A DNA stretch of 63,861 bases from Saccoglossus kowalevskii (lineage: Eukaryota > Hemichordata > Enteropneusta > Harrimaniidae): positions 104,531 to 168,391 of the forward strand of contig NW_003126391.1 in assembly GCF_000003605.2 (NCBI RefSeq), in the 5' to 3' direction. The notes beneath the pieces were generated by a model. It ran no database searches and was not told the DNA's origin. It saw only the letters and a list, made by a program, of their open reading frames with translations. Of the stretch, positions 1-13,900 are shown one piece after another; positions within the stretch are counted from its first letter, which is position 1, and each line of letters begins with the position of its first letter. A program made the translations under genes and the position numbers.

Positions 1-1760
1 ATAACGTTATATTATAGTTTATTAAATTTGATTGATGACTATAATATTCAGATAGCAGTATACTGGTATTAAATTTTAAAATATACAGTCTGGAGATAAT
101 CAAGTCCGAGTCCCAAGCAACAGTTGTCCAGATATGTTCTTGTTTAGTACTTCCCTTTTTTACAAATCTAACAAATCAAGACACATAATGCTTTCTGAAC
201 TAAATGAGTTACGCAGTTGAAAATATTATTTTTTTAAAAACATTTCAATGTTTGAATTACCATGACAACAATGTATACCGGGTAATTGATGTATTCAGAC
301 CACATGGTGTGCAGTGACCTGTAGAGCCAATACATCAATGAGACATGTCTGTCTGCTATAATATCAGACCATCATTTCTTCCCTTCTTGCAGGATTAGGG
401 GACGATGATCTAGAATTCATCATTTTTTATGTTTCATAGAGTTTTGGAGTGCTTACCTATTTAATTATTGTTGATTATTATCCTTACAATTTGATAAGCT
501 TGTACGTAAAAAAATAAAATTCAATTTATTGTTGCAAAGTGCAATATTGTGTGAGTACACATACATGTAAGCACATAAATTTAAAAAATAATATTTTATA
601 TAAATTATTGAATTCTAAATGGCTCTTGTTTACCCCTCTATGGTTATGTACATTACATTGCCACTCGGAATCGTAACAGGTGGTGCCATGATGCAATTAA
701 TATTAATACATGTGAATTTCTATTGTCTATGTTATTAGAGTATCATAACCCCAGTATCTTGTGTCTCTTTATACTAGCATTCAATTGTGTCTAGTCACAA
801 TCTAGTTACCCTGGTAATATAGAATTAATCTTACAGTAAACATTGTTTTCACACAATATAGTATAGGTTTATTTTTAACTATATATTGACACTATTACCT
901 CAGTTTTGTTTTTGGGAGTGTTCAAAAAATGAAAATCTTCATTACTCTAAAGTATAAATAAAATTCATGACTGTTTTGGGATATCAATCCGAAATAATGC
1001 AATATACCAATTCAAATCATTTGTCTATAACACCGTCCCTCAACACCGTTGTTGAGGGACGGTGTCTATAACCACTATAAAATAGTCACTCAGTTGAGCT
1101 CTCATTGGGTCTCTCTCTCTCTCTGTGCAAGTGGTGGTTCCAAGTATGGTTCCTGTCTTAATGTATGTTGAAAAACTCATCACCTAGTGTAGTTTATTTT
1201 AAGAGCATGATTGGATTCTTTCTTTTATGTTGGTCTGTGTATCAAGATTGAATGAATGAATAAATAAATAGTCTTGAAATGTTGTGAATATTAAAGTTAA
1301 TATGAAACCACAGTCTATAGAGGGACTGTGATGAAACTATCAGAACCCTTTAAAACTGTTCACATGACATTTTTTTGCGATATCTGCTCATCGACGGCAT
1401 GTTGAATCTTTGTTCATTTTTAAGATGTCATATTAATTTCAAAAAATTCAGGACTTTCCCCAAAACAAAATTGATTGATAAGTGGCTAAACAAAAATAAA
1501 TTTGGTGAAATGCTTTACTGTATTACTGTACTCATACATGGTAAGCTTGAATTTCGTGAAAAAAACAATGACTTGATGACAAGTTTAGCTAAAAGTGTTT
1601 TCAACCTAGAGTGGGCCTGAAATTGTTAGTTAAAACTAGGCTTGCATATAGTAGTAAGTATAAGTGTAGATATACAAAGTGACATTGAACTTCCAGGCAA
1701 ACTTTCTAAGTAAGACCCATTCCGGAAAAATAAAAGTTTTATAATATTTTGTTTACCTAG
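1..1760 (+). other. Intronic sequence upstream of first visible delphilin exon
   Basis: No exon with PDZ-like coding potential is visible on the + strand. The stretch holds a perfect 14-bp-arm hairpin at 1031-1064 and a short CT run near 1110-1124. The rest is AT-rich unique sequence. Confidence 0.55.
1023..1072. repeat. Perfect hairpin flanked by 9-bp direct repeats
   Basis: CACCGTCCCTCAAC (1031-1044), loop ACCGTT, GTTGAGGGACGGTG (1051-1064). The outer sequence GTCTATAAC occurs on both sides (1023-1031 and 1064-1072). It is locally GC-rich in an AT-rich intron. Confidence 0.85.
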
Positions 1761-1928
1761 GTGGAGCCGCCATGAAGGCTGGATTGCATCCTGGTGATAG
1801 AATACTAGAGTTGAACGGTATTGACGTAAAGGAAAAAACTCACCATCAGCTGATTGACCTGTTGAAAGGTAGCGGCAATATGCCCGCATTAATGGTGGAA
1901 ACATTAGTCAGAAGAAAACCCAAAGCAG
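1761..1928 (+). CDS. GRID2IP: Delphilin exon: C-terminal half of PDZ domain
   Basis: The acceptor ends in CCTAG and the donor is GCAG|GTATTA. The exon begins in phase 1, completes a Gly codon, and reads GGAAMKAGLHPGDRILELNG and on to LVRRKPKA. The GLHPGDRILELNG stretch is the standard PDZ beta-D/beta-E region and HHQLIDLLKG is the alpha-2 helix with the ligand-contacting His. At 168 nt with phases 1-1 it could be skipped without a frameshift. Two TGCATG words follow the donor at intron positions 8-13 and 20-25. Confidence 0.88.
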
Positions 1929-4900
1929 GTATTAATGCATGCTTTAATGCATGCTCAAAGATTTTTTTTTTACAAGTGGTAATAAAATATTTCTGTCATA
2001 CAAAGCTCATTTCCCAGGGTTTTCCCATCGTTCAAATTGCCATTTGAATCTGTTTCATGGTTGTAACAAATTTTATCTCTTCTGGCGAGAGAGCATGGTC
2101 ACAACTTAAAAATAAATATGACCAAGACAACATATTTTATTTGACTATTCTCAAAGGGTATCTTTTTTTGATCATTTCTAGCTTCAAGGAGGTCGTAAAC
2201 CAGTCTTTTATGATCTCTTGTGTGCATTGGCAGATTTCCAAAATGTGTTTCAGTTGATATTTGTATACCCCGGTAATTGAGTCTCTGGGCAGTAATTTTT
2301 TACACACAAAAAATTACACTATTAGGCCTTGCTTTTTAAAAATGGCTGGAGAGTGATAAATAGCTCTCCTAAAATCACTGAGTTATGGGAGTTGCTACAT
2401 TATTTTGCTACACAGTCTGCATGTGTAAAATAAAAAAAAAAGGGACTTAAGTATAGTGATAATAAAATTATATTTCGCTTTTATTTTCAGCTAATCCTCC
2501 TCTGATGTCTTCAGAAATCATGAGTATTACGTCAACCGACTCAATGAATGAAATGTATCATGCAAGTCGCATCTTGTTGAATAATGATGAGTATGTGCAG
2601 CTGAACATTAAAGGTATATCAAGACAGGAACTTGTCAACGAGGGAAGATCACTCAAGGAAATGGTAAGTACACGAACGACATCTGTGCTGCATGACCTAA
2701 GATGACTTTCTGTAATAACCAATTTTTATCACAGCAAGTTCTAGCATCTGTACCTGTTCTTGTAACACTATATTACTTATTTTTAAAAACCCATACACCT
2801 ATTCTTAGAAAAAAACTGCTTGCATATACCTTTATTTTTAGACCACTTTTCCCGGAGGTAGCAAGATGGGGGAGCAAAAATACTTCTGCTTGGTCATAGC
2901 AGAACTTACAAACATGTCAGATTGCTGATAGTCGATAGAAGGGAATTTTATTTTTGTGACGTTGATTGTTACACCCGGAAGCACAATATCACGTGTACAA
3001 ATTTACGTTATACTCCAAAACAGTATGCGCAAGCATGTGAAATGCTGTATCTTCAACTTCCGGGGAAAGTGGTCTATACATGCATGTGTGAACCCATCAC
3101 TAGAGGGCGCTATATATGTATGGCCATGATCATGATCTATAGTGTATGATAGTCATATTTCTTGCATTACGAAGCCAACTTTCAGTCAGTCAGTCATAAA
3201 AATAATGATTTACTTGTTGGCAAACATGGGTTACATGGTGTTTTGCAAGCAATATGTTTCGCAAACAAAGTGTGCCACATGTCAATCTGAAATATTGAGA
3301 ACATAGAACAGTGGTATGTCAGGCTTTTTTTAATTGGTTGATCATCAAAACTTACCCTGTGTCAATCACATAATTCATTCAAATCAAAACCTTACAAAAT
3401 GAGATCTATTGATGGAATTACACCTATATTGCCAATATTTGTTACTGGAGGTATTTGAAAATTAGAATGCATTTCCTAGTTCTGACCTGAACCTGTAAGC
3501 AATGTAATAGTAACTGAATTCCTAGCTGGTTTGATAAAATGCTGTGAATCAATTTAAAACAGTGCTATAGTTGTCATGTTGTTTTGCATCAAGTTCAGTA
3601 TTGGTTTCATGCAAAATACTCAACAAGGTAAATCTATTGATTGTGTATACAAATAAGTTTTGACTGCAGTGGTTCAATGTGGACACTTGTTTCTTTCAGT
3701 TACAACACCACTTGACAGCGAATGAGAGAATGATCATTAAAAAAGCATTACAGATATACTGTGATACAAGGTAAGCTTTCCACAGCAACCAACTAACTAT
3801 ACATTGTGAAAATTCATGTAAAAATTCACTTTGTTTGGTCTATATATTAAAATTGAAGTTATTAAATTAAAAATCGCAATCAATAGTCCTGGAGATTATT
3901 ACAATGTTGCAAGAGAAACAACATTCATTTTCATTGCTTAGTATTTTGAGTCATAAAAATGTACAAAAATATTTATCAGTGAGAAAGCGCACAAATTGTT
4001 GTTTTTGTATTTTAAATGATATTATATTTGTTTTTTTCACTATCAGGAATCTCGATGCCTTGATAATTGACATATTTCCGATATTAGACACCCCGGCCAA
4101 GAAAGGAATATGGCATTATATAATACAGCTATTACCAAAAGAACAGCAAGTACACTGCTGGAGAAAACTAATGTTTTTAATGGACAGGCAAGCTGCAGGT
4201 ATGTGGGTTTGTATTTTATTTTCTCCACTCATTTCTCCGGCCGATGGAAACACATTGTACTACTGATTCATCGACTTCATCTACTATGACTTCAACTGTA
4301 CGTAACATTCTGAATGTTCAAGAGTAAGCAGAAAATTAAATCTAAATTTTTATACTTTAATACAGCACTATAGTAATAAAAGGTAAATTGTTATTACCTT
4401 GACATTGGTTGACATTTAAGTTAACCTTTGACCCAGTATATCCTTAGCCAATCAGGAAGACTGTGACTAATGATACACCAATTTTCAAAATTATTTTCAC
4501 ACAATTATAGAAAATGAAGCTGAATTCTAAATTGTATTCTTCATCTCTTCAGAGATGGTATTTGGTGGCACACGAAGGCGAGATTTAGGAGGCAGGTACG
4601 CTAGTTTAGGACACCCAGAAGACGGCATGCACTATGACAAGTCGCTGTTTTCCAACCGAGCAGGACGATATGACGTGACAGCATCTAGAGGTGATATTAT
4701 ATTCAAAGATGATAGAGATTTTGTTCCAGGTATTTTACATATGACCTCATAATATTGTTTTTTAGCTCAACATCACCTGACGTTCTGTGATTATACACTG
4801 GGGATTGAGAGACAAACTCTGGCAGTGAGTAATTGCAAATATCTGATGATGTCAAACTATGAGACGATATTGTCTGATTATATCCTTTAGTAAGAATACA

Positions 4901-7900
4901 CGATAAGAAAATACAATAGATATACTTTTGGTGACTGACCGTGACTATGGTTGCTCTGAGAATGAAATTAAAACATGTTTTAAATGAGACCTCCTTTGAT
5001 ATTAAGTTTCAATGTATACAACCAAAATCTGAAATTACTAATAACAATATATTTTCTGTTTACGTAGTGGCAATAGCAGCTGCGTTATTGGATTTAGAGA
5101 ATCGAGAACAAGTATATTCACGGAGGTCACTAAATTGTGAGTAGAATACAATATATTGTGTATATTAATCATCATAAGTTTTAGGGAGTTTATGTCGAAA
5201 CCGAGTACATTAATTAAAGTACTGTTTTCATCTATCAATAATCAATAATTTTTTTTCCTTTTCTACACTGATGTATTTTTTAGTCCCTTTTACATGCTTC
5301 CGAATTGCCTGAACTTATTTGAGATGGTTAATTGTCATCAGTAAAGTTTGGATTCAGAATGGCTGCTTGTTTTAGTTTTGTTTTGTTTGCTTGATTCATA
5401 TTACTGTGTCATGCCAGTGACCTGTTTGGATATATGTCTTAATTGAATTGAAATGAGTTTGATTAACATGTGTATTTTTTCTAAAATCATAAAATCATTT
5501 TTAACTAAACTCGACTCATCTTTAAATAAAAATTACTACATTTCCTGTGTTTCTATTTCAGACTATGAGCCACCGATGTTGATAAGTAACAAAAGATTTG
5601 ATACTGTGAGCGATGGACGTTTTGATACCATAACTCCCAGTCGGCCAATCCCATACGAGTATGACACCAGTAGAAAGGTAAAAATGGCTGTTGCTTGGAG
5701 TGTAAATAAATTACAGATTTAACAACATTGAGTAATTTTACATTGCTCAATTTTTGCGAGGTCAAAAATGACAGAAACTCTGGTGAAATGACCCTTCATA
5801 AAAATTACGTCCAGTTCTCCAAATCAACTCAAATCTGCTTATTGCAAGGAGTCCTATTTGTGGATAATGTCAACATAGTATTTTCTGTACCCCATGTTGA
5901 CTCGCATCTACCATTCTGTTTGTTTGCAGGAAGTTGCTACATTTACTGGTGATGAAATGATGTTTCCACAGGTAACTTCATAGGTCCTAGAGAAAATAAC
6001 ACCCAATCAAAATCAACTCACTAGCATTATAAAGATTAAACATTTTATGCTTATAAGTGGAATCTATCTTCACATATTCAGTTTGTTGTAATCAACATGT
6101 AACGCTGTAAAGTTTAAACTGACTAATGTTCATTCAGTTGTCCACATATATCATTATCATGTTGTCATAGCTTTAACAATTACCGCCCTCTATGGTTAAC
6201 TAGCGCCCTCTATGTTGCTTTCTTGTAATGGTCATGCTCATATTTTCATTGCAGCAAGAACACTCAACTTTAAATAGCAACCACAGAGGGGAGAGCAACT
6301 CTGTGGTCCCCCCTGAACCCCAGCTACAAGGCACGGGTCCCAGAGTCACTGCCGTGGTACGTGCGCAACAGCACGCCATGGAACAGTCTAACTCACTCCA
6401 TACTAACACTAATGTTAACAACACCGCTGCCGCCACCACCACTGCAGGTAATCTCTTTAAACTGCATGCTAATTATAAGTAATGGGATTCTCATGGTTTA
6501 CTGATACTTATTTATAACTGTCAAATTACTGTAAAACCATTTATTTTCACTGGTTTTTAATTTCTTTATTTTGAACTTTTGAGTATTGTGAAAATTTCTT
6601 GAACAGGAAAAACAATGGACAATACCTTTATTCTACGGTACATGCTCATATGGATTTAGTTTAGCAAATTTTTTTTTTTCAGTGAAAATAGCTTAAAAAC
6701 CAGTGAATAATTAATATGTTTACAGTATGTGATATGTAATAATAAACAATCACTACTTGCAATAACACTAACATCTCTTTGTGTGTAATCATTATGAATT
6801 TTGCTTCACAATTAAAAGTAATTGCTATAATCCATAATAGTGAATTCATATCACTCAGAAATGTTTCTCATGTTGAAGTTGTCAATAAATGTTGCGTCGT
6901 CGCAGGAAGTGCAGTCGCAGCACAGACCTGACGTGTCATATGACACCTTACTAGCCGATTTTGGCTAAAATAACGCTCTGTCGCTTCTTTACACTAGTGT
7001 TTATATAGTGATATTTTTTTTACAATTTATATTTTAGTGAAATATTGTTTAGTGAGTGAAATACTAATCTTGTACATAATTCAATCTTTTGAACAGCACA
7101 TAATAAGGATAATCAAATTTGTGTCTGAAATTCCCCACGCAATTTCAAATTTCAACTAGCTTAAAATAGAACGTCCTTGAGTGTGATGAATTCACGCATA
7201 GAACGCCATCTGAATCAAGAACTAGCAGCGTAAACTGAATGCAAATTTACACAATATTTCAAAGTTTCGTTTATCATTATTCAGTAAAGAAATCACTGAA
7301 TTGATTTATTATATCTGTGTAAAATACATCAGATCAGTGTAGAGAGGACGCCAACCTACAGCGTCAATGGTCAATAGATGCAAACACTTGACTTCTCACA
7401 GCCAATCTTTGAAATGTTCACACAACCAATCAGACAACATGTTAAAAATGTAAATATTGGTCACATGGTTTCTAACAACCAATTGGAAAACATGATACAA
7501 ATGCACATATTGTTTATATGATTTCTCACAGCCAACCAGAAAATAGGTTTCAAATGCAGATATTGGTCACATGATTCCTCACAGCTAATCAGAAATTAAA
7601 GCATGTAGAAACAATTGACAATTAATAATGAGTATGATAAGCTTTGAGAGTAACAACAAAACTATGAAAATTTTTTCCAAGAGTTTCACTTTGAAAACTT
7701 CAATATGGCAACTGATATTCCAACTGCAGCTGTACAACCCTACATTTGGCAGATTCCAAAGTAATATGCTTGGTATGATAGGTATAAAATGATGTGCATT
7801 ATTTCCACGTAGATGATGTGTCAGATGGAATCCAAGTTGTCCATACAACAAACACTCATAAAGATGACTTCCTTGTCAAGTTGCCTGTGGAGCCGGCAAG

Positions 7901-10900
7901 TAGTGACAACACAACAACAACCACGGGTGATGACAGCTGCAGTAGCGATACCTCATCCGAAAACGATTTTGAAGCTGTGTTTACTGTTAACGAACCCATT
8001 TCCAATGTTGATGATAGACTTGACAATTTACTGAGACCATCAAGTTCACGAATGGTTGAACTACACACTAACAGTATCTCAGAGGCTGGCAATGACTCGG
8101 AGTGTAGTAATAGTAATAATAACGTTTCTGTCATGAATGTGCCGGTACCGCCTCCCGTCCCATCAATGCCGCTACATATGGGACAGACGAATGACGTTAA
8201 TATGCAGGTAAAAAGAATCAATTGGGAGAAACTTCCGGATACGCAGAACACAATATGGGGCCAGGTGAGTTTTGTTTTTTTAAATATTCGTGAATTGTAA
8301 TTTTTACCCTACATGTAGTTGAGCTAGTAGTTGATCATCTTATGATAATGGATTATCATTTGCATATTGATCGTGTAATTAATATAAAGGCAGTTTGAGT
8401 AAAATTCAAATTTTGCACTACTGAGCATGCCACTGCAAATAAACACAGTGCATTATGGGAAATGAGCTCCTCGTTGTACATCATGGAAAACAATTATAAC
8501 TCGATAAATAGATGTCAATTTTTTGAAATGTTTTCACAGTATTACAATTTATGTTAATAATAACCTATGACTTTTTCCTCCCATGTCCACTAGAAAAATT
8601 TTGAGATATGATGAAATAATTTCTACATAGAAACCAGTGTGAAAATGTTCTTAGGAATGTTACAGTGTTAGGATAGGAATAACAGTTTTCCTAATCAGTT
8701 TATTTCAACACCGACTTTTAAGCACAGTTATTTCAGTCACTGAACTATTGTTACGCAAATCAGCCACCGTATTTGAGTGTTTGGTATAACATTAGAGATT
8801 TTATGACTGGAAGGTTGGGTGAAAATATTCCATATTTAGTGATGTTTGGGTAATTTCCTTTTCCCAGATATACACAGATGAAGAAGAAGATTACAATGAA
8901 GTGGTTCGTGAGTTGAGTTTAGAACAACAGTTTAGTACCAAGGCAAAGAAAACAGGTTTGTACAGAAAAGTTCATTATTCATGTGGACATTATCGTCCGG
9001 TTCCTGAGATAATTATTTTGATTGTCCAATTCTGTAAACTGTTACATTTTAGAAATTTGTATCGTATATTGTATTTTAGGTGCTGATCGGAAAGACATAA
9101 AGAAAGGTCAGTTATCGATATTAGACTCAAAGAAGACTTATAATATATGTAAGTGCATATTGTATTGTAATTTTCAAGTGTACTGTGCCAATGGATTGTA
9201 AAACAAATGAAAAACCTTGTCTTGTGCTGTCATTCATTGTTTTTTGAGCACTGTGCTCTTCTGAAACTCTGTTCATTCATATTCCAGGATTTTGAATTCT
9301 GTCACGCTTTTCATTACTTGTCATGTACGGTATCGACTAAATTTGTACAGTTTAGTCCATATCATTGTGTTTTTTTTATCTAGTTCTATTTCAAGAATTG
9401 GTGCTGATTATCTTTCACAGTTAATTGTTAACTGCTTCTTTATGATATGCATATACTATATTGAGGATATTGAAATATGCAAATAGCCTCATTAGCTATG
9501 CAAACATAGCAAGTGCAATGATATGTATGTTTCTATATCTGGCATATATATTTGATTCCAATCACTTTATATTACAGCAATTTTACTAGCTCATATGCGG
9601 ATGTCTTTTGACGAGATAAAACATGCGTTGTTGTCCATGGAAACCAGTAAACTGTCTGCTGCCCATTTTCAACAGATTATTCAGTTCTCACCATCAGAAA
9701 CCGAGGTTAGTCATTGTGTGTTATTGTTAGTGAATAATTACCAAAGATTTCTTACATTGATATGACTCAGTAAAAGATATGTTTTCATTACACTTTTTAT
9801 GCAAATTTGATACTTTGTTTAGAATAGCGTTTAGTAATTTAAATGTAATGTATTTCTATATTTAGGTGAATAAACTACAAGCTGTATCAAAAGCAGATCG
9901 TCAGTATTTGAGCAAAGCTGACATGTTTGCATTGGAGGTAAGTAGTATTTCATATGCACATTTTTGTACATCATTTTTTGTGCAACATATATTGTACAAC
10001 ATTTTTTGTGCAACATATTTTGTGCAACATTTCTTGTGCAACATTTTTGTGCAACATATTTTGTGCAACATTTTGTTAGAAGCCTCTCTGCACAATTAGT
10101 GTGTGGTGTAATGGTTAAATGTTGACCAAGGCTCATGGACATGCCTGGTTTGATTCCCACAGTTACCTGGCATTCAGTAGTAAAAAAAAGTACTTTCTAC
10201 TCACACAACCTCAGCCTTGTTCAGAAAACAGGTGTTATGTATAGATTATGTATGTTGTGTTTATTATCACAGCTTTCTACAGTGCCTTTATTTCGAGTAC
10301 GTCTTCAAGCTCTTCTATTTAAAGACAATTTCTCTGAGAAATCCACCGAGACATTGAGTTGTCTGGAGTGTCTGTCCAGGGCTTCAAAAGAACTGAGAAC
10401 AAGTCGTAAACTGGCCAAGATACTGGAGGTATGCTATCCTATGAAATGTAAAAAACCTACCTAATCAAATCACCACTTGTAAATCGTGTAACAAATAAAG
10501 TTTGCAAATGACATACACACTATATGTGGTCCCATATATGGATAAACCTTATGGCATATAGCCATTAAGTAATGTCAGGTGTTCTGCTCCACATGTGTCG
10601 CCTATTAGTATATGAATTTAAGTTCTAGTTAGGATAATAGTTATAATATTGGTATGATAATAATTTTAATATGATTATTGTATGATATCAATGAATTGCA
10701 AAATATTGTGATATGTGTTGAAGAACTCATGCATCTTGCAATTTGATCACAAAATTGCATTTCAAACATACCTATCTCGTAATATTAAATCACAAATGAA
10801 TGATTTTGTGAAGGAACTGGTTAGTGTTCGTCTGGCTTATTTATGAAGCATATATTCTGTGCATTTTGCATTTGTTGAAAACTTTGATCATCTCAATCCA

Positions 10901-13900
10901 ACATATTCAGATGTCCACAACATTCTGTGGAAGTTATGAGTTCTTATCACCGTACATGGATATCAAAGTTGCAAGCCCTTATCTTATACACCCTTGATGT
11001 TTCTTCATGTTTGTGTTTATTAGTTGGTTTTAGCGATGGGTAATTACATGAATAAAGGTAACAGAAGAGTCGGCAATGCTACTGGATTTAAAATATCATT
11101 CCTGATGCAGGTAAGACCGCCATTCTTCTCCAGACTTGGTTAATGAATTGTGCATTTCAGCTACATAAAATCTCTAAACCAAACTGAAAACAATTATTCA
11201 AATTACAGATGTATTCTGTTTAGAGAGATCATTTATTTAACCTTGTCTACCATTAGTTTTCAGTTTTGCCTGTTGATAAATAACATTTGTGAATTTATTG
11301 TGGACTTTATTAACATACTGTAGTGATTTCATGCTCAACTGTGTTTACTGTGCTATTTAGGGTCTATGCTCATATCAAACATTTTAAGTATACCTTCTGA
11401 ACAAAATAAGTATCTAAATCTAGTTAGTCCCTTGTACTTTTACATTGACTTGACCACATAAGGGTTAAAAAGATCCTCAAAGTGATATAACATTACATTG
11501 AGCTATTTAAGTTTTTAACTGCATACCTCAATGCTGCCAGGTCAAATCTTTCTTTTATAATAGGGAATATTTGAAAATCATCATCATAAGTAACTATTCA
11601 AAATAGCTCAGTCTTAGCTGCTTTTATCTATTTACAAAATTTTGGTTGTTATTAGAGCTGAAAAGGACTCTCAATTGGATATGTCAAAGACATTCAGGGG
11701 ATGTAGATATCAACTGGAATAGCCCATTGTGGAATAACTATGATATCCACAACTTTATTACTGTTATAGCTATCATTTGTGTGTTGACTATTTTACACTT
11801 ATTTGACAGTTGGATACGACAAAGACAACAGATAACAAGTCAACGTTCTTGCACGTACTGGCCAAGGCAGTGAGTGACAAGGTACCGGCCGTATTGTCGT
11901 TTGGTGAAGAGATCCCCAATGTAGGATTGGCTGCTAAGATATCAGATACAGTGTTGATGAATGATATCAAGGAACTCACTTCAACATTAGAGGTATTACC
12001 TTAGAGCTTAAAGCTCTATATTATTTAGACCCGCATGTACGGTAGTTGCAGTGTGGGTCTACTCTGTTTTTTGCATTCAACTATTGAATATATGAACGTA
12101 TTTCAGACATGATGGGAAGTTTCTCATTTAAATTGCAAATTCTGACCCAGCCTGCCATTATATTGGGTACGGTTTTTTCAATTTGTTTGAATATATTATT
12201 AGAATATTCACAGAATTTAACCATCGCGTTGTTTAGTTACAATGATTGCAGGAGTGCACGCTGACCAAACTCACACATATATTTGTTGTCTATTCATAGG
12301 ATATTAGCAACACTGTCAAGTTGTCACGAGACGAGAAAGTTGGCACATCAACAGAAGATAAATTCTACGAAGTGATGGATGTATCCTTTACTGTAATGTC
12401 TGTAGATTGTATATGGCAGACAGCGCCATCTAGTGGCAGACATAGGATTGGTGATCACTACTTTCCTATATACGGTAATAAGCATTTGAGCTAATACCCT
12501 CAGATGTTTGCAGATTAGCTTCTAGTGGGGATTGCATAGTTTCTTCTATGACATGAATCTGTTCATTCCAGAATCTGTTGTAACACTAAATAATTAACTC
12601 TTCCACTCAAAGTCAACTCGGTTTTCACTCTGGATTATTCAAATTCTATCTTGTTCTCCTTATGTCATTGTTTATAAACGATAATCTCTTTATTGTTTTT
12701 TAGACCATGCAAGACATTAGTTGCCCACAGCACTGATGTTGTGCCTTCAATAAAATTCAATAAAATAAATTGTTATTAAGCACAGTATAGAATCATTAAA
12801 TAGACCCCAAACCCATAAATATTTGAGCCACCATTACGTGCTGAAAATATTTCATTATGCTCAACGATAAGAAGCAGCAATATTTTTTGATTATTCATGC
12901 CCGAATGATGATGTATTTAAACTCAAATCATCACCAAACTTATTCTGGAAAACAATTTTGATAAATGAACATCTCCCTTCATCATAATCACTTACACAAA
13001 TGCTGGCAAATACAGTCACATGCATTGGTTGATTTCTTAACGTCTAAATACCACAGCAACTAATTGACGACTCTACACAGACGTTGGATGAAATCAATCA
13101 TAAGAAAACCAGTGGAATGGAAGAATACATCAAAACTTTGGAATTCTTTGGTGAAAGTACTGAGACAACATCTTCAGACAACTTCTTCAAAATATTTTCT
13201 GACTTTGTAACCAAATTTGAGGTATGTCTACTAGTATTAATTTTATTTTTACACGATTGAAATCTTTTCAGCACCAAATTTGTATTGAGACTTTGAGTTT
13301 TTTTTTTTAATGATTTTAGGACATTTGTAGGAACATTTTGCAAAACAGATGATTTCTCTTAAAACCGCAATAGCTGTGAATTTTTTTGTTTAAATATAAC
13401 TACATAATGATGCCCAAATATCATCAAAATATTATTTTGAACACAAGTGACCCTAATGTCATGTGAAGTGAGATCAGTAGTCAGCATTTTGGTAAAACAA
13501 TTATGCCAAAGAATCAAATTGGAACCAAAGAAATTAAATAACACAAAAAATCTTCAGTGAGAGGCTTAGCCCCTCAAGATGGTGATGTCTTTGACATTTT
13601 AAGGGCCCGGAAGTTGTCATCTTGTCCTGTGATCTCAGAGGTTCGCTTGACAAGACTGGATTACAATAGATGACACCTCTGGCGCCCCAGACACAACCCC
13701 TCTGCCATTTTTTCCCACCTGCAAGTGATTTAATGTACAAAGTAAGTATATAGTGTTATATAGCAGTATATATGCTTTCAGTGTCCATCGATGGCCATTC
13801 TAAATTGGTACTTATGACACAGGAAATGATTTATTATAAATAAAAATGGAAAAAAGGATAGATACTTTACAGCCATTGTCACTTTAAGCAGCCAAATTCT

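Larger units (their letters stand above)
6448..7812 (+). other. Largest delphilin intron in the window
   Basis: Holds a TGCATG at 6463-6468, a MITE (6527-6727) and the 53-bp repeat (7391-7605). Between them is AT-rich unique sequence with no conserved coding. Confidence 0.55.

Noticed and set aside
7856-8251. 131-aa - strand ORF
   Set aside because: Antisense shadow of the long delphilin exon, which ends in recognisable FH2 sequence.
9901-10160. CRISPR-like repeats or Cys-rich small protein (CCTKMLHKKCCTK)
   Set aside because: Imperfect 15-bp minisatellite with no spacers, in a eukaryotic intron; the Cys-rich ORF is the repeat read in antisense.
10098-10170. Functional tRNA gene
   Set aside because: Boxes A and B are present, but the acceptor and anticodon stems do not pair convincingly.
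12381-12393. Alternative donor ACT|GTAATG after EVMDVSFT
   Set aside because: Adds four residues that break normal FH2 spacing, whereas GTATCCTTTA is a full U12 donor with a matching branch site.
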